A DNA stretch of 64,000 nucleotides from Dreissena polymorpha (taxonomy: Eukaryota; Mollusca; Bivalvia; Myida; Dreissenidae). How positions within the stretch are numbered: position 1 is the stretch's first letter; each line of letters opens with the position of its first letter. The translations under genes and the position numbers were made by a program. Location: assembly GCF_020536995.1 (NCBI RefSeq), contig NC_068369.1:24227540-24291539 (forward strand), given 5' to 3'. This document shows positions 49,401 through 61,400 of this stretch, in pieces. The notes below the pieces were generated by a model. It was given only the letters and a program-made list of their open reading frames with translations. It did not search any database and was not told where the DNA came from.

Positions 49401-52400
49401 GTCAATACTATATAGACTGTACGCTAAAGTTTCTTTAGCTAAATTAGCGTAATGTCAAATAATGATGAGAAATTGGGTGAAAATTTGGGTTTTCTTTATG
49501 TACGAAATATTGACAAGTATATCAGTAGCGAGTATGCATTAACAACAAAAGGGTTACAATGCTGTTGACACAAGCCTTAGGCTGTATTTGCATTATTTAT
49601 TATTTGTACCACAACGCTCATTAACGTGTGCATACTTGAATAGTGACTTCTCCAGATTGTAATTCAGCCAATTAGAAATAAAGACATATAGAACACTGAC
49701 CAATGGGATTCATAACTGAGTTTCACGGGCCAGATGTTAGAAGGAGAGCGGCACTCCGCGGTTGAGTTAGCGTTTAGACTTGGAGGTGTACGGATCGAGA
49801 AAGATACGATCATGTAGCTATCAGACTGTATTTGTATAACCGAAAATATTAAGTATGTTAGACATTAAATTGGAATAGAAACTGATACATGGTGTTGCGA
49901 TATCTTCGACGACGATGTATCCGTCGAGAATCAGATGACGTAACAGACGACTTCAATTAGGATCCAACATTGTCGACATGGATCCAAATTGTGAACCAGC
50001 ATCAGTACCATACAACGAGTGGACTGTTAATGGACATTTCACGCGTCGTCGAAAATGATTTTTAAAGATACGATGATATGATATGAAAGGACTTGATGAT
50101 GAAAATCGCGCGTACTTTGTACATATATTAGGTGAACATTTTATCGTCTATGAACTTATATATATATGTGTGTTACCTTTATTACATGTACATAAACACT
50201 AATTATAATACTACAGTCATGAATGCAGACATTCTCCAGAACTATATATAATAAACGTTTGCAGTATTCTAAATCGTGCAACAGCCGAGGACCAACAGCT
50301 TCTCCGACCGACCATCATCGTCTTCATTCGGAAGCCGTCGTTTCAATCGACTGCATGTTACCATCTACAACCAGATGTCAAATACTCTCCAACCGGACGT
50401 CTCATCTCTTCACCTAGACGCCACATCGCCTCCAGCAAAGATGTCAAAAATGGACACTATTCGTATTGGATTTCCCAAACCAGTGACACATTCCACTTCA
50501 TTGTGATTGACATTGACTTTTTAAATATTCCGACGTTTTATTATTTCAGCAGAAACATTCGATAAAAATTTCATTAATAATATGCAGATTTTCATCATAT
50601 ATGTTTTAGTCACTGATGTTTTCATGTTTGCGTGTTTGATTTTCTACATCGTATGTATTAATATGTTTTCGTTTACTTCCATACTTACCTTCTTAAAGAT
50701 TTTTCTGTATCCTAAAATACATAAAAATCAAATTGAGAGGATAAGTTGTGTCAAATAATGATGAGAAATTGGGTGAAAATTTGGGTTTTCTTTATGTACG
50801 AAATATTGACAAGTATATCAGTAGCGAGTATGCATTAACAACAAAAGGGTTACAATGCTGTTGACACAAGCCTTAGGCTGTATTTGCATTATTTATTATT
50901 TGTACCACAACGCTCATTAACGTGTGCATACTTGAATAGTGACTTCTCCAGATTGTAATTCAGCCAATTAGAAATAAAGACATATAGAACACTGACCAAT
51001 GGGATTCATAACTGAGTTTCACGGGCCAGATGTTAGAAGGAGAGCGGCACTCCGCGGTTGAGTTAGCGTTTAGACTTGGAGGTGTACGGATCGAGAAAGA
51101 TACGATCATGTAGCTATCAGACTGTATTTGTATAACCGAAAATATTAAGTATGTTAGACATTAAATTGGAATAGAAACTGATACATGGTGTTGTTGAATA
51201 TTTTATCCTATATTATGCAGAGAAACCGATATAATAGAGAGGGACCGACTTATCCCATGCGCGGCACGAGAAAATGGTAGTTAATGCAAAACTCGTCATC
51301 TTGGCATTATGCGCATGACGAGATATCGAATGATAGGCTACACACTGGTAATTTAAGAGTAATGAACATTGTTAGTAACTATGTGTCGTCTATGAACTAT
51401 GAACGATTACGGGACAGTAAGAACGGTGTCTGGAGAGCACAAATTCTTAGTCAATATTTATTATTTCAATGTTCAATACCTGAATGTAATTTATAATGTA
51501 AATTCTCAAAGCAATATATGTCTATTGTACTTGTAGAACCAGTAATGGTGACTGTGTTGTATGAACAGCTGGGCCTGCTCTGCCATCCACCAAACTAGCA
51601 AATGAATACAAATTAGAAAATTTGACTCAAGAAATTTCCATTTGCTATAACTTGTTCTTCATAAAATCCCATAATACTGATAAAATGTGAAGAATTTCTG
51701 TGTTCTATCGTAAATTAGGCTAAAGAAAATTTTGAGCCAGGGGGAGCCTTGAACAGATCTGCACTAAATAGTGGGGATTTCCCATTAGTGTACATGTCTT
51801 GTTTTTCAGTTTTTGTTTAACTAAAACAAACAATATTTCTTAGATGGTATACTATACCTGCTATAAACACTTCACCCTGAGCATGGTGTGTAAAGACTTA
51901 ATTGAAATGCAATGGGAAATGATAATATAATATGGTCAATGCCATATAGTATATTGGCAACATTGTTTTTAGACATTAATCAGCATATAGTATAAGGTTT
52001 TTCTTTTAAAAGCATGTGATATGTGACACTCTGTTGTCTTTTCATTTGATGTGTCAGTAGTCTCAGCAAAGGCTTGTTAACCCTTTGCATGCTAGGAAAT
52101 TTGTCATCTGCTAAAATGTCGTCTGCTGAATTTCTAAAATTAGAATTTTCTTTGTTTTTTCCAAAGAATACTATCAAAATAGCAAACAGTTTGGATCATG
52201 ATGAGACGCCATGTTCTGTGGCGTCTCATCTGGATTCAAACTGTTTGCAAAGGCCTTCAAAACTCGGTTCCAGCACTGAAAGAGTAACCATCAATATTCC
52301 TGAAATATGAAACACCACTTCCTCAGAACCTTGTGATCCAGTTCTTACACTGTTCCTGCTGTATTACAGTACATGGTCAGCTGGACCCAGAAATAGTAGA

Positions 52401-55400
52401 TGAAATCATCCCAGAAATCTCAAGCCAGGGAGGACAGGCTAAACTCAACTGTACAGTCGTCAACAAGCAGTCGGGGCATACAGTAAGAATTGATCACCTT
52501 TGTGACTTGCTGGTGCAGCACATTTTTAAATACAATGCAATTTGAAAAAATACACTGAGGGTCACACTATGTCAGTCCACGAAATGTCATCAGGTTCAAC
52601 AAGTGAAAAAAATGTGTATTGTAGACATTTATCACAATCTTAAAACATTTGTGTTAAAAATAGATGATACTGCTATGAATTAAAGCTCTGCTTTGGTTAA
52701 AATTAGATTGCGTAATGTGTAATTAAACTACGTCATTGTTTGCCCTTTAGTTTTAAGATCAGGTAAGTTAATATATATCTAGTCTTTGACTGATATGCAC
52801 TTGAAAATTACTTACTTTTAATTTAAAAAATCTAGTATAAATGATGATAAATGTATTTTATGAATTCACTTCACAGGTACATTGGACGTTCATGAACTCC
52901 TATTCTGGTGGTGAGGTCATCAGTAATGACCAGAGCATCTACATTAAAAATCCAGAATGCAAGGAGGCATCGAAGAAGTATGAAGTTATAGTAAACAAGT
53001 TCAACCAGCGTGAAACATACATGCTTGTTATCAACTGCTTGGAGCTTGTGGACTATGGATACTACAAGTGCTATATCCAGATCCGTGGTGACAGCTCTGA
53101 AAGTTGGCCCAGCAAGATTGGTTACCTGGTTGTGCAAGGTAAGTCGTGGTGACTGTAAATGTATCATTTAAAAAAAAGATTTTAACCATTTTTAAGTTGT
53201 TTAAAATTAGCTATTCTGTTGATATAACTGTCACATTACTACAAAACAATACTTATCTTCATGTATGTCACTGCAAATATAATTTTGCCAATAATTACTC
53301 CCAATTAAGTTGAATTTCATTCAAATACATATATAATGTGAAGTCAAATATGCTTATGAAAACCTCCAATGTTAAAATGAAATACATTCTTCTTTTAACT
53401 GTGCAGTGCCACCTACGATCACCAGTAAGAACGTGGCAGTGATGCAGATGGATGTGGGCCAGTCTGTCAATCTGTCCTGTGAAGCCAGTGGTGTACCTAG
53501 GCCCAACATAACCTGGGTCAGATCAGACGGCAATCTGCTACCTGGAGGCATTGGGGCACTCTGGAATGTAAGGACTTGGCCCTTTCCCCCATAAGAAACA
53601 AAGGGAAATCGGCTTTTGCAGCCAGCATAAAGCCAGAACAGTCTGTGAGTAACTCGTAGTCTGTTCAGGTTTTATGCTGTTTGCTACTCATCAGTATCTA
53701 AGGGTTGGAAATGAAGCCTTTAAAACTTTAATTTAGTAATAAAGATATTTAATTATTCCCCTACCGGTTTCACCGGAGGGGACTTATGGTTTTCGCTCTG
53801 TGTGTCTGTCTGTCACACTTTTCTGGATTCTGCGATGACTTTAAAAGTTCTTAGTATTTTTTCATGAAACTTGAAACATGGATAGATGGCAATAAGGACA
53901 TTATACTTGCATTTCATTTAATTCCTACTTCAAAAATTATGGTTGCTATGGCAACAAATACACTAGAAATACTGTTGAAAATGGTGGTTTTCTGGATCCT
54001 GCGATAACTTTAAAAGTTCTTAATATTTTCTCATGAAACTTGAAACATGGATAGATGGCAATATGGACATTATGCACGCCTTTTCATTTTGTTCCTACGT
54101 CAAAAATTCTGGTTGCGATGGCATCAAATACTGAAATAGACTAGAAATACTGATGAAAAAGGTGGTTTTCTGGATCCTGCGATAACTTTAAAAGTTCTTA
54201 ATTTATTTTAATGAAACTTGAAACATGGATAGATGGCAATATGGCCATTATAACATAATTTCATTTTGTTCCTACATCAAAATTTATGGTTGCTATGGCA
54301 ACAAATATATATAAAAATCTGACAATGGTGGAATTTCTGACAATGGTGGAGCCGGTAGGGGACATATATTGCTTGGCAAAAGTCTTGTTAAATTTAACTT
54401 CCTTTAGGACCACACATGCGTCAAAATACAAATCTAAGTGGTAAAGGGTTTACATGTGAATTATTGCATTTTCAAGTTCAAATGATGATTATTGAGTTCC
54501 AATACACCTAAAAAGCCTTTTTTTTAGAATGGGAAAAGGAATGGTAAAATTTGTGTAATGAAATCTTTGATTTGGGAAATTAGGGTCTTTGGTATTGTTA
54601 AAACCTTATACTGTATAAAGCCATTTAAATATTCCTTCACATGGATTTTTGGGTAAATATTCAGTTTCCCTTATAATTGGGGGTTGACTCTCTTCATTAA
54701 ACCCCCATTACCATTGGTAATAAGGGCTATATAGGAGTCACTTTGTCGGTCTGTCTGTCCCGAAAGTTTCAGCCGATCTTCACCAAACTTGGTCAGAAGT
54801 TTTATCTAGTTAATGTATAGGTCAAGTTTGAATATGGGTCATGTTGGGTCAAAAACTAGGTCACGGGTCACTTAGTGCATTTAAAACTGAAAGTTTGTCC
54901 GGACCATAACTATGTCATTTATCGTTAGATTTTAAAATGACCTGGTGCATTTGTTCACCATCATGGAAGGGTGTGTCATGCGAAAGAAGTACGTAGATAT
55001 CTGCAAGGTCAAGGTCACACTTTGAGTTCAAAGCTCAAATGCTTGTCTGGGCCATAACTTTTTCATTTATTGTGAAACTTTAAAATCATTTGGCAAATTT
55101 GTTCACCATCATTGGACAGTGTGTCATGCGAAAGAATAACGTTGATATCTCCAAGGTGAAGGTCACACTTTGACTTCAAAGGTCAAAAATGGCCATAAAT
55201 GAGCTTGTCCGGGCTTCACTATGTCGTTCATTGTGAAATTTTAAAATCATTTGGCACATACATTCACCATTATTGAACAGTATGTCATGCTAAAGAATAA
55301 CGTCGATTTCTTCAAGGTCAAGGTCACACTTTTGAGTTCAAAGGTCAAAAATGGCCATACATGAGCTTGTCCAAGCCTTAACTATGTCGTTCATTGTGAG

Positions 55401-58400
55401 ATTTTTAAATCATTTGGCACATTTGTTCTCCATCATTAGACAGTGTGTCATGCAAAAGAATTATGTCTATAATCTGCTATGTCGATGTCATACTTTGAGT
55501 CCAAAGGTCAAAAATGGCCATAAATGATCTTGTCCGAGCCATTACTATGTCATTCATTGTGAGATTTAAAAATTGCTTGGAACATTTGTTCACAATCATT
55601 GGCCGGTGTGTCATGCGAAAGAATTACGTCGATAACTCCAATGTCAAGGTCACACTTTGAGTTCAAAGGTAAAAAATGGCCATAAATGAGCTTGTCCGGG
55701 CTTCACTATGTCGTTCATTGTGAAATTTTAAAATCATTTGGCACATACATTCACCATCATTGAACAGTATGTCATGCTTAAGAATTACGTCCATTTCTTC
55801 AAGGTCAAGGTCACACTTTTGAGTTCAAAGGTCAAAAATGGCCATAAATGAGCTTGTCCGGGCCATAACTATGTCGTTCATTGTGAGATTTTTAAATCAT
55901 TTGGCACATTTGTTCTCCATCATTGGACAGTGTGTCATGCAAAAGAATTATGTCTATATCTGCAATGTTGATGTCATACTTTGAGTTCAAAGGTCAAAAA
56001 TGGCCATAAATGATCTTGTCCGAGCCATTACTATGTCATTCATTGTGAGATTTAAAAATTGCTTGGTACATTTGTTCACAATCATTGGACGGTGTGTCGT
56101 GCGAAAGAATTACGTCGATAACTCCAATGTCAAGGTCAAACTTTGAGTTCAAAGGTCAAAAATGGCCATAAATGAGCATGTCCTGGTCATAACTATGTCA
56201 TTCATTGTGAGATTTTAAAATGACTGTACATTAATTTTGTTTGCAGTCATTGGACGGCATGTCATGCAAAAGAATTCAAACTTTCAAAGGTCAAAATGGC
56301 CATAAATGAAAATGGCATAATAATTCTAAAAAATCGCCATAAATTAGCTTATTTTGTTTTGAAAAGACAGCATGCAAAATATTCTGTGTCAATGCGGCAT
56401 GTGGGGGTATATGTAACGTCTGTGTCAAAGCTCTAGTTGGTCATGTTATTGTTATATGAAATAAGTGTCTGACTGATTCATGCCTGGTTTGACAATTACT
56501 GACTATTGTTTACCATGTTATTTACAAAAAGCATTCCTTTTAATTTAAAAATAAATTGAGGAAATTGATTGTAATTAAAACTAGAAATGGCGCGGCAGAG
56601 GCCGACGCGTATCCCCACGCCGAATGTTTGACCTAGGTGTGCCCCAGGGTTGGTAATGGGGCCATGCATAGCTGAGATTGACCGTATTGTCATAAGAGAA
56701 GTTCATCATCAATTAGAAGTGAATTGGTGTAGAAATGAAGAAGTTATAGTAAAAGGCAATTTTGGGTGGGTGTGACATATGTGGGCAGGGCGCCCCAGGG
56801 TTCGTAATGGGGCCATGCATAGTTGAGATTGACCGTATTGTCATAAGAGAGGTTCAGTATCAATTTGAAGTGAATCGGTGTAGAAATGAAGAAATTATAG
56901 TAAAAGGCAATTTTGGGTGGGTGTGGTCTATGTGGGCGGGGCGCCCCAGGGTTGGTAATGGGGCCATGCATAGTTGAGATTGACTGTATTGTCATAAGAG
57001 AAGTTCAATATCAATTTGAAGTGAATCGGTGTAGAAATGAAGAAATTATAGTAAAGGCAATTTTGGGTGGGTGTGGTCTATGTGGGCGGGGCCCCAGGGT
57101 TGGTTATGGGGCCATGCATAGTTGAGATTGACCCTAATGTCATAAGAGAAGTTCAGTATCAATTTGAAGTGAATCCGTGTAGAAATGAAAAAATTATAGT
57201 AAATGGAATTTTTTGGTGGGTGTGGCCTATGTGGGCGGGCGCCCCAGGGTTGGGATTGGGGCCATGCATAGTTGAGATTGACCCTAATGTCATAACAAAA
57301 GTTCAGTATCAATTTGAAGTGAATCCGTGTAGAAATGAAAAAATTATAGTAAATGGAAATTTTTGGTGGGTGTGGCCTATGTGGGCAGGGCGCCCCAGGG
57401 TTGGGAATGGGGCCATGCATGGTTGAGATTGACCGTATTGTCATAGGTGAGGTCCAGTATCAATTTGAAGTGAATCGGTGTAGAAATAAAGAAGTAAATG
57501 TAAAATAACCTAAAAAAATGAGTGATAATTTCTGACGCGGCCCCACCCCAACCCCTATAACTTTTGACCCAGGGGTCAGATCAAAATTCCAAATAGTGCA
57601 GGGTCGCACATATGCTCATAGCTACCATGTGTGTAAATTTCAAGGTTCTAGTGCTTTTAGTGTAGGAGGAGATAGTGGCCAGGACGGACGGACAGACGGA
57701 CGGACAGACGGACGGACGGACGGCGGAGATCACCACAATATCCCCACCTTTTTTTCAAAAAGCGTGGGGATAAAAAGAAAATGGCCTGATTGATTCAACA
57801 TGCTGTTTTATTGTCCCCTACCGGTGAAACCAGAGGGGACTTATGGTTTGCACTCTGTGTGTCCGTCAGTCAGTCTGTCACCCTTTTCTGGATCCTGCGA
57901 TAACTCATAACAAAAGTTCTTCATATTTATTCATGAAACTTGAAACATGGATAAATGGCAATATGGAGATTATGCACATCATTTCATTTTGTTCCTACGT
58001 CAAAAATTCTGGTTGCTATGGCAACAACAAAAAATTAATCTGACAATGGTGGAGTTTCACCGGTAGGGGACCATATTGCTTGACAATAGCCTTGTTTTAA
58101 CTGTTTTAATTGAGCAACATGCTTGTGGTTGCACACATCTAATAGCTTTCATCTGCTCACTTCCTGATATTGGGACTAAGCAATAAAATTGAGGCAATTT
58201 ACCATTTAATGCCCCCGGTAGGGTGGCACATAGCAGTTGAACAGTCTGTCCGTCCGTCTGTCCGAAAACTTTAACATTGGCCATAACTTTTGCAATTTTG
58301 CAACTTGATATTTGGCATGCATATGTATTTCATGAAGCAGCACATTTTGAATGGTGAAAGGTCAAGGTCATTCTTCAAGGTCAAAAGTAAAAAATATCAT

Positions 58401-61400
58401 CCAAGGGAAGTAAAAAGCTTTTAAAGGGAGATAATTTCTAAACCTGCCAAATGATATATTGAAATTTTATTTCAAAGCGGCGCAATTGGGGGCATTGTGT
58501 TTCTGACAAACACATCTCTTGATTAATTGATTATTTTAGAGGACAATTTGGAATGTTGTAATTTTTCTTTTATTGGGAAATGTTGTTCACTGATATTTTG
58601 TAAAGAAGGATAGCTGCACATTTAAGACTTATTGAGAAATATGTTGAAACCTGGTAGAAAACAGCAAAACATACCCATTAATGATATTCATTTATTAATT
58701 TTGTTTCATAGTATTTTAATACCTTTAGTTCCTGTGATGTAGAGTGTCAAACATTCATGCATGACTTCTTCAGAGCACTGTGCTAGAGCTGAAAAATGTG
58801 TCGATCAATGACCGAGGACTTTACAAGTGTGTCGCAGACAACCAGGTGCGCCCCCCTGATGTGTACCTTGTAGGGTTGCAAGTGTTCTTCAAGCCTGAGA
58901 CTCACGCTGTACAGAATACTGTAGGACAGGCACAGAACAGGCAGTTTGAGGCAAAGCTTGAGTGTAGAGTGTCAGGTAAGAATTCTCTATTCATGCATGC
59001 ATGATTTTCACATTCGTGAACAATTATAAACAACAACTGGTATCAGTTATTTCAATTTTCTGAAATCATCAAAAATGCATCTGCCTTTGATACAAGAACA
59101 AATCTAAGACATTTGATTGTAAAATGTTATGTGGACCTTTGCTAATACATACGAAAAAGAGGTATGGATATTCATGTGTTTCAGTAAATCGATTATAGAA
59201 GGAACATTTGAACAGAAGGTAATTCAGTTGATTACCTGGAATTATACGCCAACTCTCTTTTTCTAAAACCAAATGTACAAAGTATGTTATAAAGAATTAT
59301 TTAAAATATACATGCATGAATTTAAAGTGAGAACAAAAAATAAGTAATAGTGTTTTTGAAAGTTGAGAAGCCATATTTTAAAGTATAACCCAGTACTTGC
59401 ATCTCTGTGTTTAAAGTTGTTATTAAATATTATGAATACTTATATAAATTCTTATAGCTTTTAAAGAATGTAAAATAAAAAAACATATGAATTCTTAAAC
59501 TTTCTAAAGAATGTTACATTTTTAAATATCAATTACTGTTTACTTGAATATGAACATGAACTTAAAGTCTTAAGTAAAATTAAAAAAACAAACTATTGTA
59601 TGTTTAACAGTAAAGAATGTGTCCCCTTATAATCAGGGTTAAGGACCATTGAATTATAAAGGAAAACAATCAAGTCTTTAAAAATATCCCTCTGTTCACA
59701 TGGTGGTCGTTAAATCAGTGTTGTCCTTTAAGCAGGGTTAGGTGTATTTTCAAGTACATTGTAGGGGTAAGCTTTTAAATGACCAACAAGTAACAATAAA
59801 ACCTTGTTAACTGTTATCTTGTTATCCCTTTCCCGCCAAAGTGAACATGGCTAAAACCTTTTTTACTGTTATCTTGTTAACCCTTTCGCATCAAGAAGCA
59901 AAATGAACATTGCTATATGTAATTAGCATAAAAGCAGAACAGACTGTAAGTAACTGACAGGCTGTTGAGGTTTTATGCTATTTTGCTGCTCATCAGAATC
60001 TTAGAGTTTGAATTTGGTGCCTTTGAAACTTGAATCTATTAAGGGAGGTCTCCAATTTCATTTGATTTTTGAAAGGACTACCAATGGGTCAAAATGCGTA
60101 TTTGAGAGGTAAAAGGTTAAAGTTGTCTTGTGTTTCTTACCTCATAGGATACCCAGAGCCAGAAGTGGTCTGGTTCAGAGAGCCAACCAAGACCAGCGGT
60201 CAGCTGCAGATGGAGCAGCTGAACGACAACGCCAAGTACGACATCACGAAGCAGATCGCCACGACGACGCTGCGCTTCCAGGAGTCCTGGTACACATTGA
60301 GAATCAAGAACGTGGAGGCTAACGACTACACCAAGTACTACTGTGTGGCCCAGAACAGAATTGGCAGGAACGACACCACCATGATTGAACTCTTTGGTAA
60401 GAACTGTAGTATTGGAATAGTATGAGCCTTTCCTGGGATTTCTGGGCTTAATGCATGTGCATAAAGTGTCGTCCCAGACTAGCCTGTGCAGTCAACACAG
60501 GCTTATCAGGGACAACGCTTTCAGCCTTAACTGGATTTTAGTTTATGAAGAGACTATCTTTAGACTAATAATTCCATATAAGAGGAAAGTGATATCTCTG
60601 ATTAGCCTGTGCATTGGAAATTTAATTTTATTCCCCTGGAAGCTTGATGAGGGAGGCATAAATTGATTTTCCTGTTGTCCATCCTTCCGTCTTTTTGTTC
60701 ATGACAGTTAAAAACTAGAGCTTTGTCACAGACGTGACGTATACCCCCACATGCCGCATTGACACAGATTATTTTGCATGCTGTCTTCACAAAACAAGAG
60801 AATCTTATTTATGGCAATTTTTAAGAATTATTAAAGGGATCTTTTCACGGTTTGGTAAATTGACAAAATTGAAAAAAGTTGTTTCAGATTCGCAAATTTT
60901 CGTTTTAGTTGTGATATTTGTGAGGAAACAGTATTACTGAACATTTACCATAGTCATATATAGACATTATTTGTATCTTTTCACAATGAACATTATAGTT
61001 ATTGCCAGGACAAGCTTATTTATGGCCATTTTTGACCTTTGAACTTTAAGTGTGACCTTGACCTTGAAGATATTGACGTTATTCTTTCGTGCAACACACC
61101 GTCCAATGATGGTGAACAAATGCGCCTATTGATTTTAAAATCTTACAATGAATGACATAGTTATGGCCCGGACAAGCTAATTTATGATCTTTGAACTCAA
61201 AGTGTGACCTTGACCTTGAAGATATCAACGTAATTCTTTCGCAGGACACACCGTCTAATGATGGTGAACAAATTTTACAAATTATTTTAAAATCTCACCA
61301 TAAATGACAAAGTTATGGCCCTGACAAGCATTTGACCTTTAAACTCAAGTGTGACCTTGACCTTGACATTGGAGATATCAACGTACTTTTTTCACACTAC

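Noticed and set aside
50223-50506. Two overlapping 64-76-codon frames between the 445-bp direct repeats
   Set aside because: Serine/arginine-rich low-complexity peptides with no recognisable domain; not enough to call a gene.
57046-57444. 132-codon minus-strand and 119-codon plus-strand frames
   Set aside because: Both arise from the 150-bp tandem repeat, whose period keeps frame on either strand.
60069-60147. Upstream extension of lachesin exon 6 (reads ...KLSCVSYLIG)
   Set aside because: The CTCATAG acceptor joins exon 5 and exon 6 in phase and restores the C-x-V-x-G-x-P Ig3 motif; the extension looks like a chance reading of the pyrimidine tract.
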